NCBI GenBank assembly: GCA_029860045.1
Contig: JAOUBY010000016.1
Coordinates: 1 to 39,904 of the forward strand
Length of the DNA stretch: 39,904 nt
Reading direction: 5' to 3'
DNA from: Gammaproteobacteria bacterium
Lineage (GTDB): Bacteria > Pseudomonadota > Gammaproteobacteria > UBA9214
The position numbers were made by a program, and so were the translations under genes. The notes below the pieces were generated by a model, which was not told where the DNA came from, did no database searches, and was given only the letters and a program-made list of their open reading frames with translations. Positions 15,630-23,839 of the stretch are shown one piece after another. Each line of letters opens with the position of its first letter. Positions within the stretch are counted from its first letter, which is position 1.

Positions 15630-16382
15630 TTGATACAGTTTGTGCTCAAACTCGCCTGGCGCCTGGTTTGCTGGGCAGAACTCGCCATTTTTACCCTGGT
15701 AATGTACCTGCTGTCATGGCTGCCACGTGCCGTGATCCAGCCGTTCTATTTTCCCCTGTTCCGTTTCTGGACCCGCAGTTTTGTGCGGGCACTGGGTATT
15801 GATCTGCGCGTGCATCAGAAATACACCGCAAAGGTACTGCCCGGGCAGTACATACTGATTGCCAATCACCCCTCGGCCTTTGAGGACATCGGGATTCCTG
15901 CGGTTTTTCCGGTGCACTCTGTGGCCAAGATCGAGGTAAAGGACTGGTGGATCGTGGGGCGGATCAGTACTGCGTCCGGCTCGCTCTATGTGCGACGTGA
16001 ATCGAGGGAGTCACGCAATGCGGCGGCTGATGAGATCGACCGCGAACTGCGTGCCGGCAGGAATATTGCGCTCTACCCGGAAGGCGGCTGCAAGGGCCGG
16101 CGCATCTTCGAGTCGTTTCGCTATGGTGCATTTGATATCTCGCTACGCACCGGCATCCCCATTCTGCCGGTTTTCCTGCACTATGAATCCCAGGATGATT
16201 TCGAATGGCGTGATCCACAGACCCTGCTGCACAAGATCTGGCACATGAGCACTACCCGCAACAACCGCGTCAATTTCTATATCTACGATGCCATCGATCC
16301 AAAGGATTTTGTCGACAAGGAGTCGTATACCGCCTTTGCACATTCCAAATACCTGGAGTGGCAGGCGCGTTACCTTGACTGA
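15630..16382 (+). CDS. Lysophospholipid acyltransferase (PlsC family)
   Basis: A 250-residue membrane-associated protein with two N-terminal hydrophobic segments (FVLKLAWRLVCWAELAIFTLVMYLLSWLP, cut here for length) and the acyltransferase blocks of the PlsC/LPLAT fold: ANHPSAFED, VAKIEVKDWWIVG, LYVRRESRES and ALYPEGGCKGRR followed by PILPVFLHY. It likely transfers an acyl chain to a lysophospholipid or similar acceptor. The catalytic block differs from the usual H-X4-D: an extra residue places Glu where Asp is expected and Asp one further on. Translation probably starts at TTG 15630, with AGGGG just upstream; an ATG at 15613 opens a six-codon frame that ends across this TTG. Confidence 0.8.
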   Translation: MIQFVLKLAWRLVCWAELAIFTLVMYLLSWLPRAVIQPFYFPLFRFWTRSFVRALGIDLRVHQKYTAKVLPGQYILIANHPSAFEDIGIPAVFPVHSVAKIEVKDWWIVGRISTASGSLYVRRESRESRNAAADEIDRELRAGRNIALYPEGGCKGRRIFESFRYGAFDISLRTGIPILPVFLHYESQDDFEWRDPQTLLHKIWHMSTTRNNRVNFYIYDAIDPKDFVDKESYTAFAHSKYLEWQARYLD

Positions 16383-16485
16383 ACGTTTTATCAGGCCGGC
16401 CATGTATTGGTGCTGAAAATGTGAGGCCGTGCCGGTAGAATCCCTTCCCCGCCTGTTGTACCCGTCGAAATTCCAGGGGAAGAGT

Positions 16486-17520
16486 ATGTTTGAAAATATA
16501 ACGCGCAGTTTCCGTTTTTACCCTTTGTTCTGTCTGCTGACCGTGCTGCCAGTCCAGCTGCTGCATGCCGACACGCTGCTCATGCAGGACGGCTCCCGCC
16601 TGCAGGGCGAGGTGGTGCGGCAGCAGGATGGCGTGCTGGAGTTCAGTACATCCTATGCCGGTGTGATCAGGGTGCAGTGGAGCCAGGTCAGTGAACTGCA
16701 GGCCGACCAGCCGGTCGAGGTCTACCTGGATAGCGGGGAATCACTGCAGGTGACCACGATCCGGAATACCTCGCAGGTAATCGTGCTGGGGGGTGGTGCA
16801 TCCGGCAGGGAAGTCGCCCCCCCGGCGCTGGCCTTCATCAACCCGGAACCCTGGCAGCGTGGCGAGGGATTGAAGCTGAGCGGCATGCTGAACTTCGGAC
16901 TGGAATTCCAGCAGGGTAATACCGATCAGCAGAAGCTGGCACTGGATGGGGCGATGCAGGCGCGTCGCAAACATGACCGTTACAAGCTGGCGGTGCAGTA
17001 CCAGAAAGACAAGAGCAATGACATTACCACGGCGCAAAACTGGCAGTTACGTAACAAGTATGACTATTTCGTCACTGAAAAGCGTTATTACGGTGCCTCA
17101 CTCAACTTCGAGCAGGACAAGTTCGCCGATCTGAAACTGCGAACCAGCGTCGGGCCTCACATCGGTTACCAGTTTTTTGAGAGCAAGCAGTTGAATCTCG
17201 GTGCCGATATCTCGCTGCTTTATGTTATCCAGGACTTCGATGTCGCTCCGGATGACGAGTACACCGCGCTGGGCTGGAGCATTGACTTTGACAAGCTGCT
17301 GTTCGCAGACCGTGTGCAGCTGTATCACCGGCAGAACGGTCTGCTGGAGCTTGGCGATACCGGTAACGTGGTGGTGAACAGCTGGACCGGCCTGCGCTTT
17401 CCGCTGTATGCCGGTGTGGTTGCCAGCACCGAGGCGGAAATCGATTACGATGGCGGGGCGCCGGTCGGGGTCGACGAGGTGGATACCATCTGGCGCATCA
17501 AACTCGGTTACCAGTGGTGA
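16486..17520 (+). CDS. DUF481 outer-membrane barrel protein
   Basis: A 344-residue exported protein. A signal peptide (LFCLLTVLPVQLLHA) precedes an N-terminal beta domain of about 60 residues beginning TLLMQDGSRLQGEVV. A spacer region leads to the DUF481 barrel, from GMLNFGLEFQQGNTDQQKL to the C-terminal aromatic WRIKLGYQW, which fits outer-membrane insertion. The family is related to salt-stress-induced YdiY; no transport substrate is known. ATG 16486 has GGGGA seven or eight bases upstream; an in-frame ATG at 16429 would add 19 residues before the signal peptide. It converges on the Nramp gene, with four bases between the stops. Confidence 0.8.
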   Translation: MFENITRSFRFYPLFCLLTVLPVQLLHADTLLMQDGSRLQGEVVRQQDGVLEFSTSYAGVIRVQWSQVSELQADQPVEVYLDSGESLQVTTIRNTSQVIVLGGGASGREVAPPALAFINPEPWQRGEGLKLSGMLNFGLEFQQGNTDQQKLALDGAMQARRKHDRYKLAVQYQKDKSNDITTAQNWQLRNKYDYFVTEKRYYGASLNFEQDKFADLKLRTSVGPHIGYQFFESKQLNLGADISLLYVIQDFDVAPDDEYTALGWSIDFDKLLFADRVQLYHRQNGLLELGDTGNVVVNSWTGLRFPLYAGVVASTEAEIDYDGGAPVGVDEVDTIWRIKLGYQW

Positions 17521-17524
17521 GGTG

Positions 17525-18748
17525 CTAGCCGATACCCTGCATAAGCTTGTCGTAGAGCAACAGGCCGAATACGGCGACCGAGACAAGCAGCACCAGGTTC
17601 ATGACAGGCCCGTTGCGCAGGTCTCCTACCCATGCGCGGCGGTTGTTCATTACCAGTAGCAACACACCCAGCAGCGGCATGAAGAAGGCGCCTGCGACGG
17701 CGTAGACCAGGATCAGCCAGACCGGTTTGCCGAACAACAGCATGATCATCGGCGGCAGTGCAATGTACAGCAGGTAGCCACGGTAGGCGGCCGAGCGGGT
17801 ATCGATGGTGCGCGTGGCTTCATCCGGGGTCGTGTATTGCTGGACGAAATCCGCAAACAGGTAGGGAATGCCTTGCCAGACACCCAGCATGGAGGTGAAA
17901 ACCGCAGCCCAGAAGCCGATCAGGAAGCACCACTTGCCAGCCGGTCCGACCACGGCCTCAAGCTGATTGGCGACACTCAGGGCCATTTGCGGGCCGGTGA
18001 CCGTTTCAGGACTCAGGCTGGCGGATACAATCATAATGGCGATGCCAAACAGTCCGGTCAGCAGGTAGGCAACCGCGAGATCCCGGCGCGTGCGTACCAG
18101 GTCTTCGCGAGAATTCCAGTTGCGCTCCCGTATCCAGTAGCCATAGCACAGCAGCGTGACGCTGCCGCCCACGCCACCGATAACGCCGAATATAAACAGT
18201 AGCGAGCCATCCGGTTTTGAGGGTACCAGGCCGTTCAGGATGTCGGACAGGTCCGGTGCAACCAGTACGGCGCAGACCAGCACGACGATCATCATGAGCG
18301 CCATGAACAGTTTCATTACCAGTTCAAGTACGCGGTAGCGTCCGATCAGCACCAGCACTGCGGCCAGTAGCGAATGGATTATGCCCCATGCCTCGAGTGA
18401 CAGCCCGGGCAGCAGGGCGTGCGCGGCGAGGCCGGTACCGGCAATCAGTGCTGCCCCAACAATGAATGTCCACAGCAGCAGGTAAGTAAAGAAATAGATT
18501 GAAACGAAACGGGGCAGTTTTTGCACCCAGCCTTCCAGCAGGGTGGTGCCGGTCGCCAGCTGCCAGCGCGCCAGCCCTTCATTCATGGCGAACTTCATGA
18601 TGGCGCCGAGCACGGCAGCCCACAGGATCGCGGTGCCGAATTTCGCGCCGGCAACGGAGGCCGCTACCAGGTCACCGGCGCCCAGGCCGGTGGCTGCGAT
18701 GACCAGGCCGGGGCCGATGTCTTTTAGTCTGAATGATGTGTTGCTCAT
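17525..18748 (-). CDS. Nramp-family transporter, non-canonical
   Basis: A 407-residue polytopic inner-membrane protein of the Nramp (SLC11) superfamily. The first helix reads DIGPGLVIAATGLGAGDLVA, so the GPG start of the family is kept, but the D-P-G-N metal-binding motif is replaced by G-A-G-D. In helix 6 the usual Met-Pro-His element is replaced by SVTLLCYGYWIRE. Classical Nramps carry Mn2+ or Fe2+ with protons; this branch probably handles a different substrate or mechanism, and calling it a manganese transporter would be unsafe. ATG 18748 is preferred over an upstream ATG at 18781. It lies between the convergent DUF481 gene and the divergent sensor kinase. Confidence 0.8.
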   Translation of the reverse strand: MSNTSFRLKDIGPGLVIAATGLGAGDLVAASVAGAKFGTAILWAAVLGAIMKFAMNEGLARWQLATGTTLLEGWVQKLPRFVSIYFFTYLLLWTFIVGAALIAGTGLAAHALLPGLSLEAWGIIHSLLAAVLVLIGRYRVLELVMKLFMALMMIVVLVCAVLVAPDLSDILNGLVPSKPDGSLLFIFGVIGGVGGSVTLLCYGYWIRERNWNSREDLVRTRRDLAVAYLLTGLFGIAIMIVSASLSPETVTGPQMALSVANQLEAVVGPAGKWCFLIGFWAAVFTSMLGVWQGIPYLFADFVQQYTTPDEATRTIDTRSAAYRGYLLYIALPPMIMLLFGKPVWLILVYAVAGAFFMPLLGVLLLVMNNRRAWVGDLRNGPVMNLVLLVSVAVFGLLLYDKLMQGIG

Positions 18749-18840
18749 GGTAACCCCGTGCCCCCGCGCTGAATCAACCATTCGTGTTAAAGTGGTCCTG
18801 TTGACTTGGTGTTCCCGTGAACCGCGTGGAAGAACTGCGG

Positions 18841-21201
18841 ATGAAACTACGTACCCGGATATCCCTTTACCTTATTCTGTTTGGCATGGTCCCGTTGCTG
18901 GTCGCCTTCGCGATCAACGTGCCGATGATTTTTGACCGCATCGAATCACTATATCACAAGGCCCACTTGCAGAACCTTCGCGCCGAGTTCGGTGACCTGG
19001 ACCAGCACCTGGCGCGCCGTCATGAGATGGCACGGCTGCTGGCCAAGATGCCGGAACCGGGCATGCTGCAGTTACCTGATTCCGGACTCTCGGATGAGGA
19101 GCTCGGGGTGGCGCGTGCCGGGTATGTCGGCTGGGTCAACCAGGTGTTGATCGACCAGCTTGATGTCACCCAGGTGCTGTTCCTGGATGCAGCGGGCGAG
19201 CCGGTGTTCTGGCTGAGTCGCAACAATGTTACCGGCCAACTCGATATAAACACCGCGCAGCATCGCGGCGTGAACCCCCGTTTGCACGAGGCAAGCCAGG
19301 CGTTGCGGCCCGGTGTCGTGCTGAACGGACCGATCATCTTTGATCGCGAGGCGGGTGTGGATACACCGAGCCGCTTCATGCAGATGAGCCTGGTCAGTCC
19401 GGTGGCTATCCCGATGCTGTCTTCCGGGTCGGGTGAGCTGACCGAACAGCGTGGCACGGTGATTGTCTATCTTGACCTGGGCGGTCTGGCAAGTGCCTAT
19501 CGTGGTAACTACTGGGTGCTGGGAGATGGACAATACCTCGCTTCCGCTTCCGGTGAGGTGCGACAGGTCTCGGCATTCGAAGACTTCCGGGGCCTGCAGT
19601 CAGTGTTCAGCAAGGGTGAACTTGACTTGTGGAAGTTCGGCGATCAGCAAATACTCTGGGTACCGCTGTTCGAGACCGAGGATGCGGGTACGCTCTGGGT
19701 CGGGCGCAGCGTTGATGCCTCGCCACTGGCAAAGTTGCAGCGGTTGGTGGAATTGCGCATTGTCCTCGTTGCAATTGGTTTGTTGATCGTGGTGTTCATT
19801 GTCGCACGCCTGGTTGCTATAAAGACCGAGCGCCTGGGGCGCGAGCTGACAGATCGTATAACGCGGGTGCTGGAGCAGGACGAGGAGGTGGTGTTTTCCT
19901 GGAAACAGCCGCAGGAATTGCACGAACTCGGCAAGACCCTCACGCAACTGTCCGCCACGCATGCCGGTAATACACAGGCCCTGCATGACTATGCAGAGGA
20001 ACTCGAGGCATCCAACCAGTACAAGTCGGAATTCCTCGCCAACATCAGTCATGAGTTGCGTACGCCGCTGAACTCTATCCTGCTGCTGTCCAAGATGCTG
20101 GCGGAGAACCCCAAAGACTCACTTTCCAGCGAGCAGGGCCGGCAGGCGCAGGTCATTCATGACGCCGGTAGCGACCTGAAGGCGCTGATTGACAATATTC
20201 TCGATCTGTCGCGTATCGAGGCGCGCCAGATGACCCTGGTAGCAGAACCGGTCAACCTGCGTGCGCTCATTGATAGTGTTGTTGAGTTGATGAAGCCGCA
20301 GCTGGATGAGAAGTCCCTGGACCTGAAACTTGAGATCGACCCGGCTGCACCGCAATCAATAATCAGTGACAGTGAGAAACTGCGCCAGATCCTGCTCAAC
20401 TTCCTGTCCAATGCCGTAAAGTTCACCGGGCAAGGCGGGATAACGGTCAGCCTGCAGTATAGTGACGGACGCACCGGCTCATCCTGTCCGGTGAGTATCA
20501 GTGTTACCGACACCGGTGTCGGCATTGCCGAGGACAAGCACGACCTGGTGTTCGAGGCATTCAAGCAGGCGGATGGCTCCACCAGTCGTCGCTATGGCGG
20601 TACCGGGCTGGGCCTGACCATCAGCCGTGAACTGGCCAGCTTGATCGGTGGCGAGATCGAAGTACAGAGCCAGTCCGGCGTCGGCTCGACCTTTACGCTG
20701 TTGCTGCCGCTGGAAGTGCCGAATGAGCCGAGGACGGTCGATGCCGGTAGCGGGGTCGCCGGCAAAGCCGACAGGTCGGCAAGGGCACCCATACCCGTGG
20801 CTGATTATGGCGATGCACGGGTGTTGCTGGTCGATGACGATATGCGCAATCTGCTGGCGATGACCCCGCTGCTGGAGCAGTGGCATTTGCAGGTGATGGC
20901 GGCCGGTGATGGCCTGGAGGCACTGGAGACGCTGGAGTCCGCCGGCGAATTCAGCCTGGTATTTATGGATATAATGATGCCCGGCATGGACGGTTACCAA
21001 ACGATCCGGCGCATCCGGCAACAGGATCGTTTCAGTGAATTACCGATTATTGCGCTCACCGCCAAGGCCGGTGAAGAGGACCTGCGCCTGTGCCTCGAAT
21101 CGGGGGCGAATGACTGCGTGGTGAAACCGGTTGAGCCGGCTGAAGTGAAGGTCTTACTGGATAAATACCTGGCCGGGCGCGGCGGGGTTGAGGAACAATA
21201 A
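18841..21201 (+). CDS. Hybrid sensor histidine kinase with receiver domain
   Basis: A 786-residue inner-membrane kinase. One helix at about residues 10-32 and another near 310-330 enclose a periplasmic sensing region of about 280 residues. HisKA follows with EFLANISHELRTPLNS (His404), then HATPase_c with LNFLSNAVKFT, DTGVGIAED and GGTGLGLTIS, then a C-terminal receiver with VLLVDDD and FMDIMMPGMDG (Asp710) and the KPVEP lysine. All catalytic residues are intact. An in-frame GTG at 18817 is possible but ATG 18841 has GGAAG upstream. Its stop overlaps the next gene by one base, so a phosphorelay between the two is expected. The signal sensed is unknown. Confidence 0.92.
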   Translation: MKLRTRISLYLILFGMVPLLVAFAINVPMIFDRIESLYHKAHLQNLRAEFGDLDQHLARRHEMARLLAKMPEPGMLQLPDSGLSDEELGVARAGYVGWVNQVLIDQLDVTQVLFLDAAGEPVFWLSRNNVTGQLDINTAQHRGVNPRLHEASQALRPGVVLNGPIIFDREAGVDTPSRFMQMSLVSPVAIPMLSSGSGELTEQRGTVIVYLDLGGLASAYRGNYWVLGDGQYLASASGEVRQVSAFEDFRGLQSVFSKGELDLWKFGDQQILWVPLFETEDAGTLWVGRSVDASPLAKLQRLVELRIVLVAIGLLIVVFIVARLVAIKTERLGRELTDRITRVLEQDEEVVFSWKQPQELHELGKTLTQLSATHAGNTQALHDYAEELEASNQYKSEFLANISHELRTPLNSILLLSKMLAENPKDSLSSEQGRQAQVIHDAGSDLKALIDNILDLSRIEARQMTLVAEPVNLRALIDSVVELMKPQLDEKSLDLKLEIDPAAPQSIISDSEKLRQILLNFLSNAVKFTGQGGITVSLQYSDGRTGSSCPVSISVTDTGVGIAEDKHDLVFEAFKQADGSTSRRYGGTGLGLTISRELASLIGGEIEVQSQSGVGSTFTLLLPLEVPNEPRTVDAGSGVAGKADRSARAPIPVADYGDARVLLVDDDMRNLLAMTPLLEQWHLQVMAAGDGLEALETLESAGEFSLVFMDIMMPGMDGYQTIRRIRQQDRFSELPIIALTAKAGEEDLRLCLESGANDCVVKPVEPAEVKVLLDKYLAGRGGVEEQ

Positions 21202-22052
21202 TGGCTGAGAAGAATCGTTACGCGGACTTTCGCATCCTGATTGTCGATGATAACGAAAATAACCTGTTTACCCTGCGCAGCCTGATAAACAAGTACATGG
21301 ATGTCGAGGTGCTGGAAGCCGGGTCCGGTCAGGCCGCACTCGATATAGCGCTAAACGATCCGCGTATCGACCTCATCGTGCTGGATGTCCAGATGCCGGA
21401 GATGGATGGCTTCCAGACGGCCTCCATGCTCAAGGTGCGGCAGAAAACACGCGACATACCGATTATCTTTCTCACCGCGGCCTACAAGACTGACGAATTC
21501 CAGAAAAAAGGTTATGAGGTTGGTGCGGCCGATTACCTGCTCAAGCCGATAGATGATAACCAGCTTATCAACAAGATCAGCACCTATCTGCGGCTGATTG
21601 AAAAGGAGCGCGAGCTCAATATCCGCCTGGAGGCGCTGGTCGAGGAACGTACCCGCGAACTGAATGTTGCCAAGAACTACCTTGAAAAGATTATCAATAA
21701 CATGGGCGAGGCCTTGCTGGTGCTGGACCCCGAGGGCAGGATAACCGCGGCCAACCCGACGGCCTGCCGCCTGCTGGACTATCCCGAGAGCGACCTGCTT
21801 GGCATGGCTATCGGCGATGTGTTCGAGGAAGAGGCCGCGGAGCAGGCAAATGCCTTTATGGGGACGTGGCTGGAAGCGCTGATTCGCACCGGTACTATCA
21901 GCAGCATCGAGGCATCGTTCATCGCCAAGGACCAGCAGCGGGTTCCGATACTGTTCTCAAGGACAGCGATCAAGCAGGACTCCGGCGACATTACAGATAT
22001 TATTTGCATAGCAAAAGACATGACAGGGTATACTCGGATCGAGGGTAACTGA
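21201..22052 (+). CDS. Response regulator with receiver and PAS domain
   Basis: A 283-residue cytoplasmic protein. The receiver domain occupies residues 10-125, with LIVDDNENN, Asp62 in VLDVQMPEMDG, the Thr of FLTAAY and the Lys of KPIDD. A helical coiled segment (residues about 130-165) leads to a PAS domain starting IINNMGEALLVLDPEGRITAANP and ending ICIAKDMTGYTR. No output domain follows: there is no kinase, GGDEF or DNA-binding part. It shares one base with the upstream kinase gene, so it is probably its partner. It may relay through protein contacts or sense a ligand in its PAS domain. Confidence 0.88.
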   Translation: MAEKNRYADFRILIVDDNENNLFTLRSLINKYMDVEVLEAGSGQAALDIALNDPRIDLIVLDVQMPEMDGFQTASMLKVRQKTRDIPIIFLTAAYKTDEFQKKGYEVGAADYLLKPIDDNQLINKISTYLRLIEKERELNIRLEALVEERTRELNVAKNYLEKIINNMGEALLVLDPEGRITAANPTACRLLDYPESDLLGMAIGDVFEEEAAEQANAFMGTWLEALIRTGTISSIEASFIAKDQQRVPILFSRTAIKQDSGDITDIICIAKDMTGYTRIEGN

Positions 22053-22141
22053 CGGGGTTCCCGTTGAATAATAGGGTTCATGCCGCTTGCAACCGGGCGC
22101 TTGCTGCGTACACTTTGTCGCGGGCATATCAGGAGTAATCA

Positions 22142-22474
22142 ATGGCTGAAACAGAAGGAGAATTGCCGCAGGAGGACATCACCCTGACGGCAGATGCACT
22201 CAAGGCCATGGGGCATCCCCTGCGCTGGAAGATTCTGTGCACCCTCGGCAACAAGGAAATGTCAGTCGGAGAAATTGTCGAAAAAATAGGCACTTCGCAG
22301 AGTAATGTTTCGCAGCACCTGGATCAGCTGCGTAACAAGAACATAGTTCGCTCCCGGCGTGACGCAAACCGTATCTATTACAGTGTCAGTAACGAGAAAC
22401 TGCTCGAGCTGATCGGCACCATGCGTGGCGTGCTGTGCCAGACCAACCTGGCGGACGTGCCGCCGCCTGAATAA
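22142..22474 (+). CDS. ArsR-family repressor, possible persulfide sensor
   Basis: A 110-residue winged-helix protein of the ArsR/SmtB family: ALKAMGHPLRWKIL, the recognition helix SQSNVSQHLDQLR and the wing VRSRRDANRIYYSV. The ELCVCD metal site of ArsR and SmtB is absent, the equivalent segment being MSVGEIVEK. The only cysteines are Cys33 (KILCTLG) and Cys99 (GVLCQT), 66 residues apart. SqrR (Cys41 and Cys107) and BigR (Cys42 and Cys108) have the same 66-residue spacing and bind reactive sulfur through those two cysteines, so a sulfur-responsive repressor is likely by analogy. AGGAG lies about seven bases before ATG 22142. Its target genes are unknown, but a sulfur globule gene is next to it. 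Confidence 0.85.
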   Translation: MAETEGELPQEDITLTADALKAMGHPLRWKILCTLGNKEMSVGEIVEKIGTSQSNVSQHLDQLRNKNIVRSRRDANRIYYSVSNEKLLELIGTMRGVLCQTNLADVPPPE

Positions 22475-22532
22475 TCCTGTTTACGGGGGGGGCGGTCACC
22501 CGGGGCATCCGTATATTCCTGCAGGCAATAAA

Positions 22533-22566
22533 AAACGGGGGTGACTCATTCGAGTCACCCCCGTTT
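22533..22566. terminator. Bidirectional rho-independent terminator
   Basis: A perfect 15-bp inverted repeat (arms 22533-22547 and 22552-22566, loop ATTC) lies between the convergent arsR-type and sulfur globule genes. On the minus strand the stem ends in a run of T (A-tract 22530-22535 on the plus strand), so it should stop the sulfur globule transcript efficiently; on the plus strand the T-tract is weaker. Confidence 0.9.
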
Positions 22567-22591
22567 GGCTTTACCGGTTTGTCAGACTGAC

Positions 22592-22948
22592 TTACTGGGC
22601 AGTCGGAGCAGCCGGGGCAGCCGGGGCAGCAGGTGCAACCGGAGCGGCAACCGGGGCATAGCCGTAAGGAGCCTGGCCATAAGGAGCATAGCCGTAAGGG
22701 GCATAGCCATAACCATAACCGTTGTGACCACGGTAGTCATTGTAGCCATAGCCACGACCGTTACCACGACCTGAACCACGAGCGCTCATGTTGAAGCCGA
22801 AGTCGCCGTCAAAGTCGCCATTGCCGTCGCCGAAGCCATTGCCGTTGTTGTAGCCATTGTTGCCAAACGGACCCCAGCCCCATGCAGAAGCGGCGGTGGA
22901 AGCGATGGCCAGAGTGGCAGCAGAAATTACAGTTGCGATAGTTTTCAT
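22592..22948 (-). CDS. Sulfur globule envelope protein
   Basis: A 118-residue exported protein. The signal peptide [15 protein letters not shown] is cut before WGWGPFGNN. The mature chain is rich in Gly, Asn, Asp and Tyr, with [20 protein letters not shown], tandem [10 protein letters not shown]-type repeats and an Ala/Pro-rich end. This composition and the FNMS segment fit the sulfur globule proteins of purple and colourless sulfur bacteria as I remember them (SgpA/SgpB of Allochromatium), which coat periplasmic sulfur globules formed during sulfide or thiosulfate oxidation. AGGAG lies about seven bases before the ATG. A good promoter is seen at 23016-23044 and a terminator at 22533-22566, so it is a one-gene unit. 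Confidence 0.75.
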   Translation of the reverse strand: MKTIATVISAATLAIASTAASAWGWGPFGNNGYNNGNGFGDGNGDFDGDFGFNMSARGSGRGNGRGYGYNDYRGHNGYGYGYAPYGYAPYGQAPYGYAPVAAPVAPAAPAAPAAPTAQ

Positions 22949-23292
22949 GTTGTTTCTCCTGAATAAGTTAATTCAAGTTGGTTAAAAATTTGGTTTGTCA
23001 CCGAGGACGTAGAAGATAATATAAGTGAACGCTAAAATTAGCAAGAACTAAATTAATTAAATTGTAATAAATCTCGGGAAAATGCATTATATGTACAATA
23101 AACAACAAGATAAGAATTTTCAGGTGATTGCTCGTTTGCGATAAAGCTGTCTGAAACCATATAAATCCGGCTTTGATCGCCCTCCAGGCAGCGTTTACGG
23201 GGTCCTGGTATGAACGTGGCTGGCAGCTTGCGCTACGCGAGGGCTGCCTGACCCTGTACATTAATTGGTCTGGAAAGGGTGGACTGGCGGCC
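22949..23292. other. AT-rich intergenic region
   Basis: This gap between divergent genes holds the sulfur globule promoter at its left end. From 23045 to 23160 it is AT-rich with no clear gene. From 23173 to 23292 composition becomes GC-rich and a frame from a non-ATG start joins the next gene, but I see no ribosome binding site that would support an extended start. Confidence 0.5.
23016..23044 (-). promoter_or_regulatory. Sigma-70-type promoter of the sulfur globule gene
   Basis: On the minus strand TTGCTA (complement of 23039-23044) and TATTAT (complement of 23016-23021) are separated by exactly 17 bp. This predicts a transcript start near 23009 and a leader of about 60 bases. The surrounding sequence is strongly AT-rich, which fits a high-level promoter. 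Confidence 0.6.
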
Positions 23293-23688
23293 ATGACAGA
23301 CGAATCAAGGCTTTTACTGTCGATCATTGAGTTGGGCGGCTATCCAGACTTCCGCCCGCTATACGAGGCGCTGGGCTACGAGGTGGCCGTCGAGACGCGC
23401 ATGCGCAAGGCGATTGCCTTTCTCAAGCGGCGTAGCCCGGATGTGATCGTGGCAGAATTCAATTTCCAGTCAGACTTTCGTGACCGTACCAGCAGCCTGG
23501 AATCCCTGCTGGCCGTGGTGCAGCGCCTGCCGCACACACGCGTAATCGTATTTTATGAAAAGGAATTTTCATCACAGTTCGACAAGCTGCGCGCGCGCCT
23601 GCCGGTTCATGAGGCCATCAGCTTCCCGGTTGACGAGCAGGTACTGCGAACGGGGTTGCGTGCAATTGAGAAAACCAGGGCAGAATGA
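23293..23688 (+). CDS. Receiver-like protein lacking the usual Asp
   Basis: A 131-residue soluble protein with the alternating strand-helix order of response-regulator receivers: AIAFLKRRSPDVIVAEFNF, RVIVFYEKEF and EAISFPVDEQVLRTGL. At the place of the phosphorylated Asp the sequence reads VIVAEFNF, so Glu stands instead of Asp. It could be a pseudo-receiver or a protein with a permanently active state, but the fold assignment is by eye. ATG 23293 is used; a longer reading from 23173 lacks support. It lies divergent from the sulfur globule gene across a 344-bp region. Confidence 0.5.
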   Translation: MTDESRLLLSIIELGGYPDFRPLYEALGYEVAVETRMRKAIAFLKRRSPDVIVAEFNFQSDFRDRTSSLESLLAVVQRLPHTRVIVFYEKEFSSQFDKLRARLPVHEAISFPVDEQVLRTGLRAIEKTRAE

Positions 23689-23839
23689 GCCGGGTGGCGT
23701 GACACGCGTGATATATATAGGACTTTAGGCCGATGTATTATCCTGGCCGGTGTGATATTCATATTCGAACCGGAAATTTCCGGACAAGTTCATTTACCGA
23801 AATATCGGGCGAATATTTCGCCAGCTGTGGAGCAGGGCT

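Noticed and set aside
22541-22774. Plus-strand 77-codon frame with Arg/Ser/Ile/Val repeats.
   Set aside because: It is the reverse reading of the repetitive sulfur globule gene, begins inside the terminator hairpin and has no support of its own.
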